In this document: piece by piece, positions 11,701 through 21,000 of the stretch
How the letters are laid out: each line of letters opens with the position of its first letter
Position numbering within the stretch: position 1 is the stretch's first letter
Source: Pigoraptor vietnamica
Taxonomy: Eukaryota > Opisthokonta > Filasterea
NCBI GenBank assembly: GCA_943704525.1
Contig: CALSCQ010001124.1
Span: 1 to 27,620 of the forward strand
Length of the DNA stretch: 27,620 nucleotides
Reading direction: 5' to 3'
Translations under genes and position numbers: made by a program
The notes under the pieces: model-generated
Told to the model about the DNA's origin: nothing
The model's input: the letters and a program-made list of their open reading frames with translations, nothing else
The model's database searches: none

Positions 11701-14660
11701 GAAACTCTTCTCCTGGCTTGCACGTGTGCGTGGAGGTCCCAGGCATACCGACCGACGCGACGGTCGGAAGGGACCCGTCGACTGTGTAGAGGATGGTGAC
11801 GTCGGTCTCGGGCGTGGAGAAGACAAACGGGGTAATAGGGTACGCCGTCCCTTCCCGAAGTGGCGAAAGCGACGGCACAGCCGGGTTCACAACTGCCAAA
11901 AGAGGGAATGTCGGGTCAACGACTGTCTCATCGAGGCTCACTCCCCCAGTGCACGCATACCTAAACAGTCTACTCGCCCACGTGGACGTGCCGTTCTACT
12001 TACCGCACAGTCACACACAGTCAACGCACCTTTCTCGGCAACGGTGAGCGTGAAGTGGCGGCCGACGGCACCGGCGGACACGGCTGTATACGTCCCCGCC
12101 TTGCTAAAGACGTTGAGAAACTCCCCCTTTGGAGTTGGTTGGCCGCTCTTGAACCCTCGACGCACGCGCTTGGGCTCCCCGTTCGGTCCCATTGTCACCT
12201 GCGCGGATGTTTGGGGGGGGGGGGGGGGGGGGGGGGGGGGAGGGCTGAACATGAGCGATCTGCAGGAAACGAAAACTGCGATGTCGCACACACGCGCGAT
12301 GCATATTCAAAAAAGACGCAACAGAACTTCGGGTCGCGTGCGCAGGCCCGCCAAGTCGTCTGCGACCCCCTTGTGGCACGTGCGCAACCAGAGCTGCGCA
12401 ACAACAACACACACACGGCATCGCACACCTGTATGATATTCTGCGGCTGAGACGGGTCATCCCATCGGAAAAGCACTCCGCGCCCCTTCCCGATCGTAAG
12501 CGCCTGCGGCCGGAACCCCTTCTCCGCCGACACGTGCACGCACTCGGGCGGCTGACGGGGGTCCACCAAAATCGTCGCCACGCCCACCGATTCGGAGACG
12601 CCCATGTCGCGAAAGTGGTACACGCCGGGCTTGTCAAACGTCACCGCGTACGCCCCGCCAACCATGGGCGGGCCAGACTTGAACGCGCCGCTTTCCGTCG
12701 CACGTCCGGACGCCGCGTCAATGGTCACCGCGTGGACGGCGTGCGGCGCCTTCGATTCGATCCAGTCAAACCACACCTGGTCGCCCACAGTGGCCGAGGT
12801 GAGGCGTGGGGACGGTGCAGCGCCGTCTGCGAGCACAACGCGAATGTCCTTCGCGCGCGGCACCACGGCCACGCAGCCAAACTTTCCAGAGCCGGAAGCC
12901 TGGTTCTCGTAGTAATAAATGCCCGGCTCGTCAAACTGCCGGCAGAACGCGCCCGAGCCGTCCTGCCCCGGGCCAGACGAGAAGCAGCGGTCGGGCTCGG
13001 CGCCGATTTGCACAATGTTGTTGCGCACGCCCTTGACGGAGCGGGAGCGCGACGATCCCGCGCTGTGCCCACGACCGGAGGCCTGATCCCCTTCACCCTC
13101 GGGAAAAGACGCGTGCGACTGAACGCCGTCCGGAGACAGCGGACTCATCGGCAGTGCCTGCGATGCCAATAGGCTTGCGTCCGTGTCGAGGGAGCTGTCG
13201 CGCCCAGTCCACGAAAACCACACGCGGTCCCCGCAAGACACGACGAGCCGCTTGGGCGTGAACCCCGACTCTGCGACGCGCACTTCCTTCTCCTTCGGCC
13301 GCGTCTTCACGAGAATGACGACGCCGTGCTTCCCCTTGGATGTCTCCGACGAAACCCTGTAGGCGCCGGGGACATGGAAGGTCGCGCAGAACGAACCGCC
13401 CTGCCTCAACGCCCACCCGCTGTGGAACGAACCGTCGTCCTTCGAGTCGAGAAGAGGAGAGTGCGCGCCCACGGGTACGCCGTACACGGCTTCTCCGTGG
13501 TCGCAATCGAACCACAGGCGGTCCCCCTGGAGCACAGACACGCTCGCGTGCGAGAACGAGCCGTCCGTGTCGACATACACAGTCTCGTCCGCCGGCCGCG
13601 GCCGCACGACCACCGTCGAAAAGTGTCCGGAGTAGCCGGGACTTGAAAAGTAGTACACCCCGGGCGTCTCAAAGGCATGAACAAAGGCGCCCGTCTTCCC
13701 GCTCACGGGATGGCTGGTGATGCCGCCGTGCTTCAGCGGAACGCTGTTCGAGGCATCCAGGCCGAGCGAGCGCGTCTCAACCACAGTGTGCATCTTGTCG
13801 CTGTTGGACCACGTCCACCGCACCGAGTCGCCGACGCGAATGGACGCCGTCTGGGGTTCGAATCCGTCCGCGGTCAACCGCACGCGCGTCTGCTTCGACC
13901 GGGCGCGCACAATCACCGCAAGGACGGTCCCCTCCTTAAGCTCGTCAAGCGCACCCAGCGAGTCCTTCGCCAACTCTTCGGCGGTCACGGCGCAGAACGA
14001 ATAGCTTCCCACTGTCCGAAATGCGTGTTCGTAGCGAATGTCGACCTTGGGGGTCGGAGGGGCGAAGATGCCGCCGGTACGCACAGGATGCACAATCGCG
14101 TGCCCACTCTTGTACGAGAACGTCACCGGCACAAGCGTGCGCGCGGCGGTCGATTCTTCCTCCGAGTGCCATGCAACGCTGCTCCCTTCCCATATGACGA
14201 GGTGCTCGTACTGGAACGTGCCGTCCGACCGAATCGCGACGGGCTCGGGGGCCTTAGCACGCACCGTCACGCTGCAATACGCACCGGGCGGCGAGCCCTC
14301 GCTCGAGAACCGGAAGTTGCCGCGCGTCTGAAAGACGTGCAAAAACACGCCCGTGGTCGTTGGGCCCCGCTGGAAACCCGTGGGACCCCCCTTCACGGGG
14401 CGCATCTCCTTATCCGCGACATAGATCTCGCGCACAAACTGCGGCCGCTTACAGTCCTTCCAAGTAAACTCGATGAGGTCCCCCTCTTCGATCGACAGCT
14501 GCGGCGGCGTAAATCCATCGTCGGTGACGGTCACGAGGAACGGGAGCACCTCCTTCTTCCCACGACCCGACAGATCGCCCTTCGACGGCACCTGGTAGAG
14601 GTCATTCTGCGACGTCAGCAGCGCGGGTGGGGGTCCGCGCGAGGACGCCACTTGCGCCAT
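3686..14660 (-). CDS. Giant cupredoxin-like / Fn3 / thioredoxin-like multidomain protein
   Basis: Eight exons, read from high to low: 14660-12429, 12198-12030, 11940-9070, 8773-5798, 5629-5511, 5357-4894, 4618-4359, 4164-3686; 9,570 nt, about 3,189 residues. Order of parts: seven cupredoxin-like beta-sandwich repeats (about 41-134, 138-252, 256-352, 358-450, 456-600, 603-699, 706-800), each with a GD-x-(V/L)-x-F/W-x-W strand and a PG-x-Y turn; a chitobiase/hexosaminidase C-terminal-type (Fn3-associated) domain with [11 protein letters not shown] (about 812-910); one Fn3; an acidic helical region (about 1025-1180); a Glu-Pro tract (about 1183-1445); some 12 more Fn3 domains to about 2749, the last with a helical insert; a linker; then a thioredoxin-like domain with FWTTWCHSS and cis-Pro GVP (P3022), and a basic tail. 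No signal peptide or membrane segment is seen, so it is probably cytosolic or axonemal. Function unknown; the copper sites look mostly lost. The start is the first ATG of exon 1. The weakest joins are the acceptors at 11941 and 5630. Confidence 0.85.
4255..4276. repeat. Short telomere-like (TTAGGG) stretch inside an intron
   Basis: The + strand reads TAGGGT-TAGGGGG-TTAGGG-TTA within the intron 4358-4165 of the giant gene. Only about three imperfect units are present, so it is an interstitial motif and not a chromosome end. Confidence 0.7.
4717..4822. repeat. (GT)n microsatellite in a giant-gene intron
   Basis: A nearly pure GT tract on the + strand (CA in the sense direction) occupies much of the intron 4893-4619 that splits the thioredoxin-like active-site Trp codon. 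Confidence 0.95.
5715..5748. repeat. Poly-C run (34), poly-G in the sense strand of an intron
   Basis: Thirty-four C on the + strand lie in the giant gene's intron 5797-5630, whose transcript therefore contains a run of 34 G. This is the longest homopolymer in the window. Confidence 0.95.
8946..9057. repeat. Tandem duplication of about 61 bp in a giant-gene intron
   Basis: A unit with CCATCAAAACAGGCA and GGGCATGCGACAACTAATTG occurs near 8946-8995 and again at 9007-9057 with a few differences. It sits just inside the 5' end (sense direction) of the intron 9069-8774. Confidence 0.9.
10013..10793 (-). repeat. Glu-Pro-rich low-complexity coding tract
   Basis: Within exon 3 of the giant gene a degenerate hexanucleotide repeat encodes alternating Glu-Pro runs with Pro-rich and Lys/Asp interruptions, about 260 residues. 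It separates the first Fn3 and helical region from the main Fn3 array and probably forms a stiff extended linker. Such tracts vary in length between alleles. Confidence 0.9.
12213..12240. repeat. Poly-G run (28), poly-C in the sense strand of an intron
   Basis: Twenty-eight G on the + strand become 28 C in the giant-gene transcript, 14 nt before the acceptor at 12199 of the intron 12428-12199. In this orientation it can serve as the polypyrimidine tract. Confidence 0.95.
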
Positions 14661-15300
14661 AGGTGGCGACAGCGCCCGCGCAAATGCGCGACGGATATCA
14701 AGTCATGACCGACACGGAAGTGGGGTGCGATTGAGTATATGCGACAGGAGTGCCGCGCCCAAATCGGTCAACCCCCCACAATCCGATGGGTTCGTTTGCC
14801 GATTGCACTTATAGGTATGTGTCTCCCGTTCGCCTCCAAGAGTATAGAGGGAGCGTGCGTGTGCGTGTGGGCGCGCAGAGGGAGTTTAGAGGGGCGGAAA
14901 GAGAGGGTGCGCGGGGAGAGTGACGGTGGCTTCAACGGCTTCAAAGGTCTTCCACTTCACCCAAAATGGCAACAGACGAGTGTGACGCGAGGGTCGTTTA
15001 GTACTTTAGAATACATGTCTGGACTCTTAACTGTGAATTAACAAATCAAGTGAATCTTCTGAAAAATTAAGATGAATACAATATAACAAATGACTGACTG
15101 GAGCAAAATATAATTGACTTATAGCAGAGTTCAGACGGTTGCCATGCAGGGCATATCACGTGATCGCACGTGATGTTGCACGTGACACCTCGCACATTTT
15201 GTGTGAACTGCCGACATGCGCATCGTTTTCCACTGGAGAGTCGTTGCGCGCGCAGTTCCCAACGTAGGCGTGTGTGCTGACTGTGCGTCCCTCCACGGCG
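14661..15300. promoter_or_regulatory. Divergent promoter region of the giant gene and the tRNA transferase
   Basis: Six hundred and forty bases separate two divergent start codons. The part next to the giant gene is GC-rich. At 14998-15135 there is an AT-rich island, unusual for this window, with no gene in it. Beside it, on the transferase side, lie a half X-box (GTTGCCAT, 15138-15145) and three CACGTG boxes (15157-15184). An ATG at 15216 opens a frame that overlaps the transferase start out of frame, so transcription may begin downstream of it, or it may dampen translation. Confidence 0.6.
15155..15186. promoter_or_regulatory. Cluster of three CACGTG (E-box/CDEI-type) sites
   Basis: CACGTG occurs at 15157-15162, 15167-15172 and 15179-15184, spaced 10 and 12 bp, so all three would face about the same side of the helix. 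Each extends to RTCACGTG on one strand, the CDEI consensus bound by Cbf1-type bHLH proteins. The cluster is 117-146 bp upstream of the transferase ATG. The factor is not known in this organism. Confidence 0.55.
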
Positions 15301-17785
15301 ATGCCCCGCCTCCCAGTGGCGCGGGCGCCGCGTCTGCTGAAGGGCATCCCTCTCCACTTGCGTGGCGAGGGAGCGCAGCCGCGACCCAAGGTCCTCGTGA
15401 TTGCGGGACCGACGGCGGCAGGGAAGAGCGACATTGCGATGGTGTTGGCGCAGCGGCTGGGTGGAGAAATTGTGTCGGCGGATTGCGTGCAGGTCTACCG
15501 TGGTCTGGAAGTGGGAACAAGCAAGCCGTCCCCGTTTGAGAGGTGCGAGTGCCTGCGGATTCTGAGGCTACGTCTGTACCACTGCGCGCGCGTGTTGTGG
15601 TGCAGAGAGAGCGCTATCTCCGTCGGTAGCGGTGCTTTCAAGCGTGTGTGCATCTGTGGTTGTGGCACACTGCTGCTGTAATACCTCTTATGCTCACATG
15701 TCTGTCGTGCAGGCGTCTCGTGCGTCACCATCTCGTTGATATTCTGAATTGGAACGAACACTTTTCTGCGGGGATGTTCAAGAAATACGCGACAGAGGCC
15801 ATCGAGGTGATTGCTTAAGGAGCACACCCGGCACACACACGTGCGCTCTCCACACTCGCATGTTCACATCGGGCCTGCTTTCGGCTTTGTGTGTGTAACC
15901 CTGTCCCTTCGTTTGCCTTACTTACTTGGGCCTCTGCGCAGGACATACTGTCCCGCAACAAGCTCCCCATAATCGTCGGTGGCACCGCCTTCTATCACCG
16001 ATTTCTGCTTCGGGACTTCCACGAAATTCCGAGCGATCCCGCCATCCGCGCACGCATCGCGCTCGAGGTGCAGAAGGACTCGTGCTGGGAAGAGAGGTGT
16101 GTGACGGTGTCCCAACTATGATTTGTTGAGAAGCTCATTGTCCTTTGGAGAAAAGTATCCTTTGCTCCATGGTAGCGATGGTGTTGCGTGTGAATGGCAT
16201 GTGTGGCTCTCGTTCGGGATTGCTGTCTCTTCTCCCTCCTCTTTCCGCCACTCGCCCTCACACTTTGCCTGTTGTTTTGGCGTGGTCAGTTTGGAACGTC
16301 TGCGCAAGATCGATCCCGTGCGAGCGTCGCGGATATCGCCCAACGACATGCACCGCCTCGTGCGTGCGCTGGAAATATGCGAGATTGTGGGCGGTCCCGT
16401 GCCGCAATTGCCCAGTCCCGCGGAGACGAGTGGGTCAATGTCTGTTGCGCCTCATGTGTTGCTGCTAGCATACGTATGTCGAGTATGGCAGCTCCTTATT
16501 CACTGCTTACCCTTCTCTTTCGACTCTCTCAACTGCGCTAATTGCTAGAATCGCCGCACTCCGCCCTTTTTCAGGTCCCAAGTACGACTTTCGCACGGTG
16601 TTTGTGACCCCACCGACGCGGGCTCTGCTTGTGCTGGGAATTGAGAGGCGCTGCGAGGCGATGATCGAAGACGGCCTGGTCGAGGTGGGTTCGTGGGACA
16701 GAAGAAAGGGGGGGGGGGGGGGGGGACATCGATTCTGATAGTGAATTAGGAGGATCTAAATAGATCACTGGAGGTGTGTGTGTGTGTGTGTGTGTCAATT
16801 CTTTAAAGCTCTGCCTTCGTGCGCACGTTTTTTGACGACGCCCACTGCAGGAAGTCGTCCAGTTGATGTCAAAGGGATTTGGCATAGTGGACAGCGCAAG
16901 CCGTGCTATTGGGTACGCACAGGCGCTCGATTACGTGCGCGACTACTGGCTGAATGATGAGGACGCTATCGAACACTCGGTGCGTGGAAGTTCTATGGTC
17001 GTTGCTGTGCATGTGCGCGTGTGCGTGTGTGCGTGTGTGCGCGTGTGCTTGGGTGCGTGGGTGGTGACCCTTTTTCGTCCGTTGTGCAGGTGCGCCCCGA
17101 CGTCACACGCAAGCGGTTTCTGCAGTTTTTGGAGGCTTTCATGAGCAAAACAAGGTTTGATTTGCGCCCTTGTGCCTCTTCGTGGGCGTCTCTCTTCCTT
17201 CTTTCGTCTTCCCTTTTGTCGTATGCCGTGTTAGTGTTCCTTGGCCTGTGTTGCACCAGACTCTTGTGACAAGTGTCTCGCCGCCATTTTTTTTTTGAGT
17301 GCCCGTTTTTGTACGCAGATCGCTCGCCGCCGCGCAATACACGTGGTTCCGGAATGAGCCCTCGTTTTACGCAGCCTCTGTGAGCGGATATACTGGCAAC
17401 AGCCCCGGCACTATACCCGGCCGGCTCTCGCGGCAGGCGAAGCTCAGCGTGGTGCGCGAGATTATCCCGCTCCTAAGGGGCGACAGGTGCGTGCTTTAAG
17501 ATTTTTGGGTGCGATGGGTGTGCTGTTTTGCTGATGTTTGCCCTTCGCAGGACTGCCTTCGAGCGTCGATTGTTGGCAAATAAGCCCAAAAAGGATGCTC
17601 TTCTTGCGCGTCTCACGACCAAGAAGAAGGATCGGCCGCCGCAACACGAGTTGATATACACCACCGTTCCCGCCATTTTGCGACGACGCGTCGAGAGCAT
17701 CGGGCTGGCAGTGGCCAAGTTTTTGACTCCCTCGATAACAAGGAGGCTGCGGTCGGAGGAGCCGCGCGACAGTTGGGAGCGGTGA
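15301..17785 (+). CDS. tRNA dimethylallyltransferase (MiaA/TRIT1 family)
   Basis: It transfers a dimethylallyl group from DMAPP to N6 of A37 in tRNAs that read U-starting codons. Nine exons join in frame: 15301-15542, 15713-15806, 15942-16096, 16290-16429, 16575-16684, 16851-16979, 17090-17154, 17319-17486, 17551-17785 (TGA), 445 residues. Family motifs appear in order: P-loop GPTAAGKS (36-43), [55 protein letters not shown] then [22 protein letters not shown] and [12 protein letters not shown]. The usual D-S-x-Q is D-C-x-Q here. The C-terminal tail is basic and shows no Cys2His2 zinc finger such as many eukaryotic forms carry. Residues 1-30 are rich in Arg with one acidic residue, which would suit a mitochondrial presequence. 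The exon 4 end (16429) is the least certain join; it was chosen for phase. Enzyme identity is very secure. Confidence 0.95.
16708..16725 (+). repeat. Poly-G run (18) in a transferase intron
   Basis: Eighteen G lie 23 nt after the donor of the intron 16685-16850. The same intron also has a short (GT)n at about 16773-16795. Confidence 0.9.
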
Positions 17786-17909
17786 ATGCGGGAAGGCGTT
17801 TTTGCTGTTGTGACTACAGGAACGGAGCAGGCCTCCGATGAAATTGAGGGTTTTGTGTCAAGTAACATGATGTAACATAGATTTTCCGAGATTTCGCAAA
17901 AATCAAGTC

Positions 17910-17923
17910 ATCACCATGGTGAC
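17910..17923. promoter_or_regulatory. X-box-like (RFX-type) site upstream of SPAG17
   Basis: ATCACCATGGTGAC matches 12 of 14 positions of the X-box consensus GTHNYYATRRNAAC and contains a perfect 12-bp palindrome (17911-17922). It is 170 bp before the SPAG17 start codon, a usual X-box distance. RFX factors drive ciliary genes in animals. The two mismatches and the unknown lineage limit certainty. Confidence 0.45.
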
Positions 17924-18007
17924 ACATAGGAGACTTGGACTTGGCCGACTGGCTTGAAGTTGAATCAACCACAAAAGCTCACTCGAGCAGACGACGGCCT
18001 CTGTGAA

Positions 18008-18052
18008 ATGCGCGTGCGCGTGTGCGTGTGCGAGTGCGAGTGGACGTGCTGA
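18008..18052 (+). other. Possible upstream ORF of SPAG17
   Basis: ATG at 18008 opens 14 sense codons ending in TGA at 18050-18052, 40 bp before the SPAG17 ATG and in another frame. It would act as a uORF only if transcription starts upstream of 18008, which the sequence cannot show. Confidence 0.3.
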
Positions 18053-18092
18053 TCCGCACCTGTGCGCCTGCCTCAGCGGGGGCCTTGCGGCC

Positions 18093-21000
18093 ATGTCGAA
18101 GAAGGAGAAGCCCCCCAAGGGCGACAAGGTCACCGCCCGCGCGTCGACAGTCGCGCTGCCCAGCCGCGATTCCGAGCTGTTTGACATTCCGGCAAACGCA
18201 ACAGCCCTTGCGAACGTGGGTTTTGTTTTGGAACGTGCGCGTGTGCGGTGTATGAAGTCAACACGCATGTCGGTGGACGTGTAAGCAGTGTATGTCTGGT
18301 GTGTTCATATTCGCCGCGTGTGCGTTGCAGGAGGACTGGAATGGCTTTGTGTTTGTCGTGGAGAGCGATATCGTTGACGATGGCAAGGACGCCGAGCTGC
18401 TCGCAGCCGCCATTCAGAGCGGCTGCCGGCAGCGCTTCCAAGTTCTCAGTAAGGAGTCGATTGCGGGAGTGGTGAGTTGCTACGACTCAGTTTGTATCGC
18501 CGTGCGATGTGCAATTGCTTCAAGGCAAAGAGACGGACAATTATGGGAACGGCGGGTGTTGAGAGTGTGTGCACTGAAGTTAATCCTTCATCGGCTCTCG
18601 GGTGGATCGATGTCGAAATGGCGCAAATCGATTCGTTTCCACTTTGTGTGACCTTGTCCTTCTCTCATTGCGCCGCAGGTCAAGGAGACGAAGGGCAGCG
18701 ACTTGAGCGCCACGTTGCGGCAGCACTTGGAAGCTGGCACCGAAATCCCCACCGAGATGTACGCGCGGCTGCTCCGTGCGCGCCTCCTCCAGCTGAAGAG
18801 CGAGGCTAACGAGAAGAGGGCTGCTATGCAGAAGGTGTGGAGTCATCCCATGCACACTCGCTGTCGACACGATGCCGTTTGAGTAGATCGTCAACTGAGA
18901 ATGCTTATTAGGTGTCGCATCGTCGTTCGGTGTGCCCGTGTATTTGTACTTTTGTCTCTCCTCACTCGCAATTGAAACGTGCAGAACGACGCGGGTGCCA
19001 GTGGCGACAATGCGGCAGAGCGCGGCAAGAAGGGCAAGCCGAGCGCCAAAGTGGGGTCGTCGAAAAAGAGACCCGAGACGGGCAAGCCGGTGGAAGAGGT
19101 GCGTGGAGCGTAACAAACCAGCGACCTTTTGGGGACTGCTTACATCGGCGTGGTGCGCTGGGGTTGTGTGTGCAAGCACCTATGGGATACGCACGCCGCG
19201 CACGTGTTTCTTGTGTGGCCCGCCCTTTGGTGATGCCGTCGCTGTATGGCACAGGTGCCTGAGGTGCCACCGGCGGACAAGGACGCCGGCAAGAAGAAGC
19301 TCAAGCTCAAGAAGCCGACGACCAAGGCGCAGGAAGTCTCCAAGACCATAGGTGAGGGTTGCATGCATGCACCGTGCACACATGCGAAATGACGCACAAG
19401 GGAAGGTACGCGAGCGTTGACGAAGGCATGGCCGTGCTCACGTATCGAATTTTTCACACACAGATGACGAGCCCAAGGACGGTCCGGACACGTACTACCT
19501 TGTCCAGGGGTTCTCGTCTGCGCAGGGCCTTGCGACGGCGCTTGAAATGGGTGTGGCCATCGACGCAATCGTCCGCATTGCGCACGTGACCGACGAGGCG
19601 GGTGCGCCTCCGAACCCGTTCTGGCCCGAGTTCTCGCGCCTCGTGGAAGCGTCGCCTGTGACGTCCGGTTTGCGCGACGTCGTTCTGCTCTCCGCGAACG
19701 CCCCTCCGCCGGAGCCCGCGCAGCCGAAGAAGGACAACAAGGACTCGATTGGGCTCGCGCTGTTCGCCGAGATTGCCGCGTCCATCTACGGTCTCGTCGA
19801 CAAGAAGCGCGAGCACGCGACGTATGTCGAAAAGCTGCGGGTCGTCGACGTCCCAGAGGCTCACGGCAACGCGGACATGTCGCTGTACAGGCGGCTTGTA
19901 GACCGCGTGCCGGACAGCGCCGTCGGCGTGGGCTTCCTTCTCGATTGCATGCTGGAGCAAGTGGCGTACACGGCGCGTGCGGCCTCGCCCGACCCCGCCA
20001 ATTCGCTCGCGAGGCACGGCCACTCTGAGTCGGTCACAAACTCCATCAATTACGGGTCGAGCATGGCGAATGGCGCGTGGCTCGTGGGCGAGGGTGACGG
20101 GGGGAGGGACATCGCCGACGCATTTTCGAACTATTGCGACGAATGGGGCACTCTGATAGTGCAACAGCTTCCCGGGGACACAGAGCGCGCGGTGGCCGCC
20201 ATTGCCGCTGCCGCTGCCGCTGCTGCCGCGGCCGCCAACAACGCAAATGTCGATGCTTCGGCCGCTTGTGCGAACGGTGCGAGCGCGGCGCCTGTGGACG
20301 GCCAGTCCCAACCGCAGGCACCTTCCTCCAACGATCCAACACCCATGTCTACTGCCCCGCCTGCTGTTGCACCCCCTGTGACGTCGGATGCGCCCACGCC
20401 CACACCGGCAGCCGCTCCCCCCGCCCCTCCGCCGCCGGTCTTCCCTGGTGCGTCACTGCCCCCGCCCCCTCCCGAAGTGGCCACGGTCCGCCGTTGGGAC
20501 GCCATCGCCCGCCGTCTAGTGGGCTTGGACGAGAACGTCGCGAAGATTGTCGAGCGCGCCGAGCGTCGCATGCTCGCGTTTATGCCCTCGGCCGACACTG
20601 CGCGGCAGTTTCTTCCCATGTACCGCTCGGCGTCGAGCACGGACGTTGGACCGCGGGAACGCGCGATGGCGAAGCGGGAGTTTCAGTCGATGTGCGGCGG
20701 ACTGGCGCCATCGGAATCGGAAGCCGGTCTGTTGCAGCTTGCGATTGATCGCCTGTTGGCGGACGGACCACTTGTCCCGGCACACTGCGTGGGAGAAGAG
20801 CGCCGGGGCATCGAACGCTTTGACCGCGCGGGCTTTCAGCAGGTGCTTGTGGAGGCCGCGATGACACACCCGAAGGCGGCTGCAAGGTGCGTGTGCGTGC
20901 GTGTGTGCGTGCGTTGGTTCGCGTGCACGCGCTTAGTGCTGCCTCCAGCGCACCTCTTTTGTAGCGTACGGGTACCAGTCGAATTTTTCGTTCTTATTTC

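Larger units (their letters stand above)
17786..18092. promoter_or_regulatory. Spacer between the transferase and SPAG17, holding the SPAG17 promoter
   Basis: About 300 bp with no gene. The middle (17830-17910) is AT-richer than its surroundings. An X-box-like palindrome lies at 17910-17923. From 18008 to 18052 there is a 15-codon upstream reading frame (ATG to TGA) of mostly Arg, Val and Cys codons, 40 bp before the SPAG17 ATG. Confidence 0.6.

Noticed and set aside
12030-14540. An active copper oxidase or electron carrier
   Set aside because: The Cys-His-Met copper loop is missing from the repeats; only isolated His positions remain.
14739-15041. A 100-codon frame in the divergent promoter
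   Set aside because: It has no convincing ATG, no domain, and runs into the AT-rich island.
16430-16479. Alternative donor GTATGT at 16474 for transferase exon 4
   Set aside because: It is a better-looking donor, but it ends in phase 0 while the next exon needs one base carried over; the GTGGGT at 16430 gives the correct phase.
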